In this document: positions 63,989 to 64,000 of the stretch, piece by piece | How the letters are laid out: every line of letters begins with the position of its first letter | How positions within the stretch are numbered: position 1 is the stretch's first letter | Made by a program: the position numbers and the translations under genes | Notes under the pieces: model-generated | Seen by the model: the letters and a program-made list of their open reading frames with translations, nothing else | Told to the model about the DNA's origin: nothing | Database searches by the model: none | Assembly: GCF_900108505.1 (NCBI RefSeq) | Contig: NZ_FNWU01000003.1 | Coordinates: forward strand, 186,001 to 250,000 | Direction of reading: 5' to 3' | Origin: Halopenitus malekzadehii | GTDB lineage: Archaea > Halobacteriota > Halobacteria > Halobacteriales > Haloferacaceae | Length of the DNA stretch: 64,000 nt

Positions 63989-64000
63989 TTCAGCGTCGGC

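Overview
The window is chromosomal DNA from an extremely halophilic archaeon (class Halobacteria). A Halorubrum-type organism is my best guess, but that is an inference. The evidence is strong GC bias at third codon positions, acidic proteins rich in Asp and Glu, Tat-dependent lipoproteins (RR motif plus lipobox), archaeal replication genes (DP2 polymerase subunit, RadA, PCNA), and promoters with a TATA element about 27 nt before the start codon, which is typical of leaderless haloarchaeal mRNAs. Genes are densely packed and mostly housekeeping. I see no rRNA, tRNA, CRISPR array, complete insertion sequence or prophage.

Layout. 1-5959: a lactate or hydroxyacid module on the plus strand (LutC-like protein, a LutB-LutA fusion, and a complete DctP/DctQ/DctM TRAP transporter). 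5990-13666: mostly minus strand, with the large subunit of DNA polymerase D interrupted by a mini-intein, a PPC-domain protein, a 0.9 kb gene-poor stretch, a ModE/TOBE-like regulator, DUF424 and a TPR protein. 13796-21536: thpR, a CNNM/CBS membrane protein, serA, thrC, a DUF5828-like protein, a cupin, a 48-residue membrane protein and pyrD. 21572-27672: valS and the overlapping pair pheS-pheT. 28086-32739: hisA, a stress protein plus amino-acid permease pair, hisB with an ACT-domain protein, and a small gene that looks frameshifted. 32924-36354: radA, an ammonium transporter fused to its own PII/GlnK regulator, and a small Cys-containing protein. 36437-40790: hemL, hemC, sumT and hemD for tetrapyrrole synthesis. 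40855-42896: two overlapping Tat lipoproteins. 42988-49789: NAD-dependent DNA ligase, an ABC exporter, an unknown protein and a histidine kinase. 49852-57879: pcn, an NhaC antiporter, a large Tat lipoprotein with an NLP/Vps62-like signature, two DUF2249 proteins, a haloacid dehalogenase, a Nudix protein and a CPBP protease. 57922-63988: gnd, pstS-pstC-pstA without a neighbouring pstB, hisS and a PP-loop ATPase.

How the genes work together. The first five genes plausibly import a hydroxycarboxylate and oxidise it through Fe-S proteins. The DP2 subunit ends in a PIP-box-like tail, and its likely partner PCNA is encoded 40 kb away in the same window. The hem genes run from glutamate semialdehyde to uroporphyrinogen III and precorrin-2, although hemA and hemB are not here. 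The Amt-GlnK fusion links ammonium uptake to its regulator in one chain.

Most of the window is ordinary. The stretches most worth a second look are the DP2 intein with AT-rich codons spilling into the flanking extein, the Amt-GlnK fusion, the frameshifted small gene at 32483-32739, the NLP/Vps62-like lipoprotein, the duplicated gene 3' ends at serA and the stress-protein gene, and the pst cluster lacking pstB.
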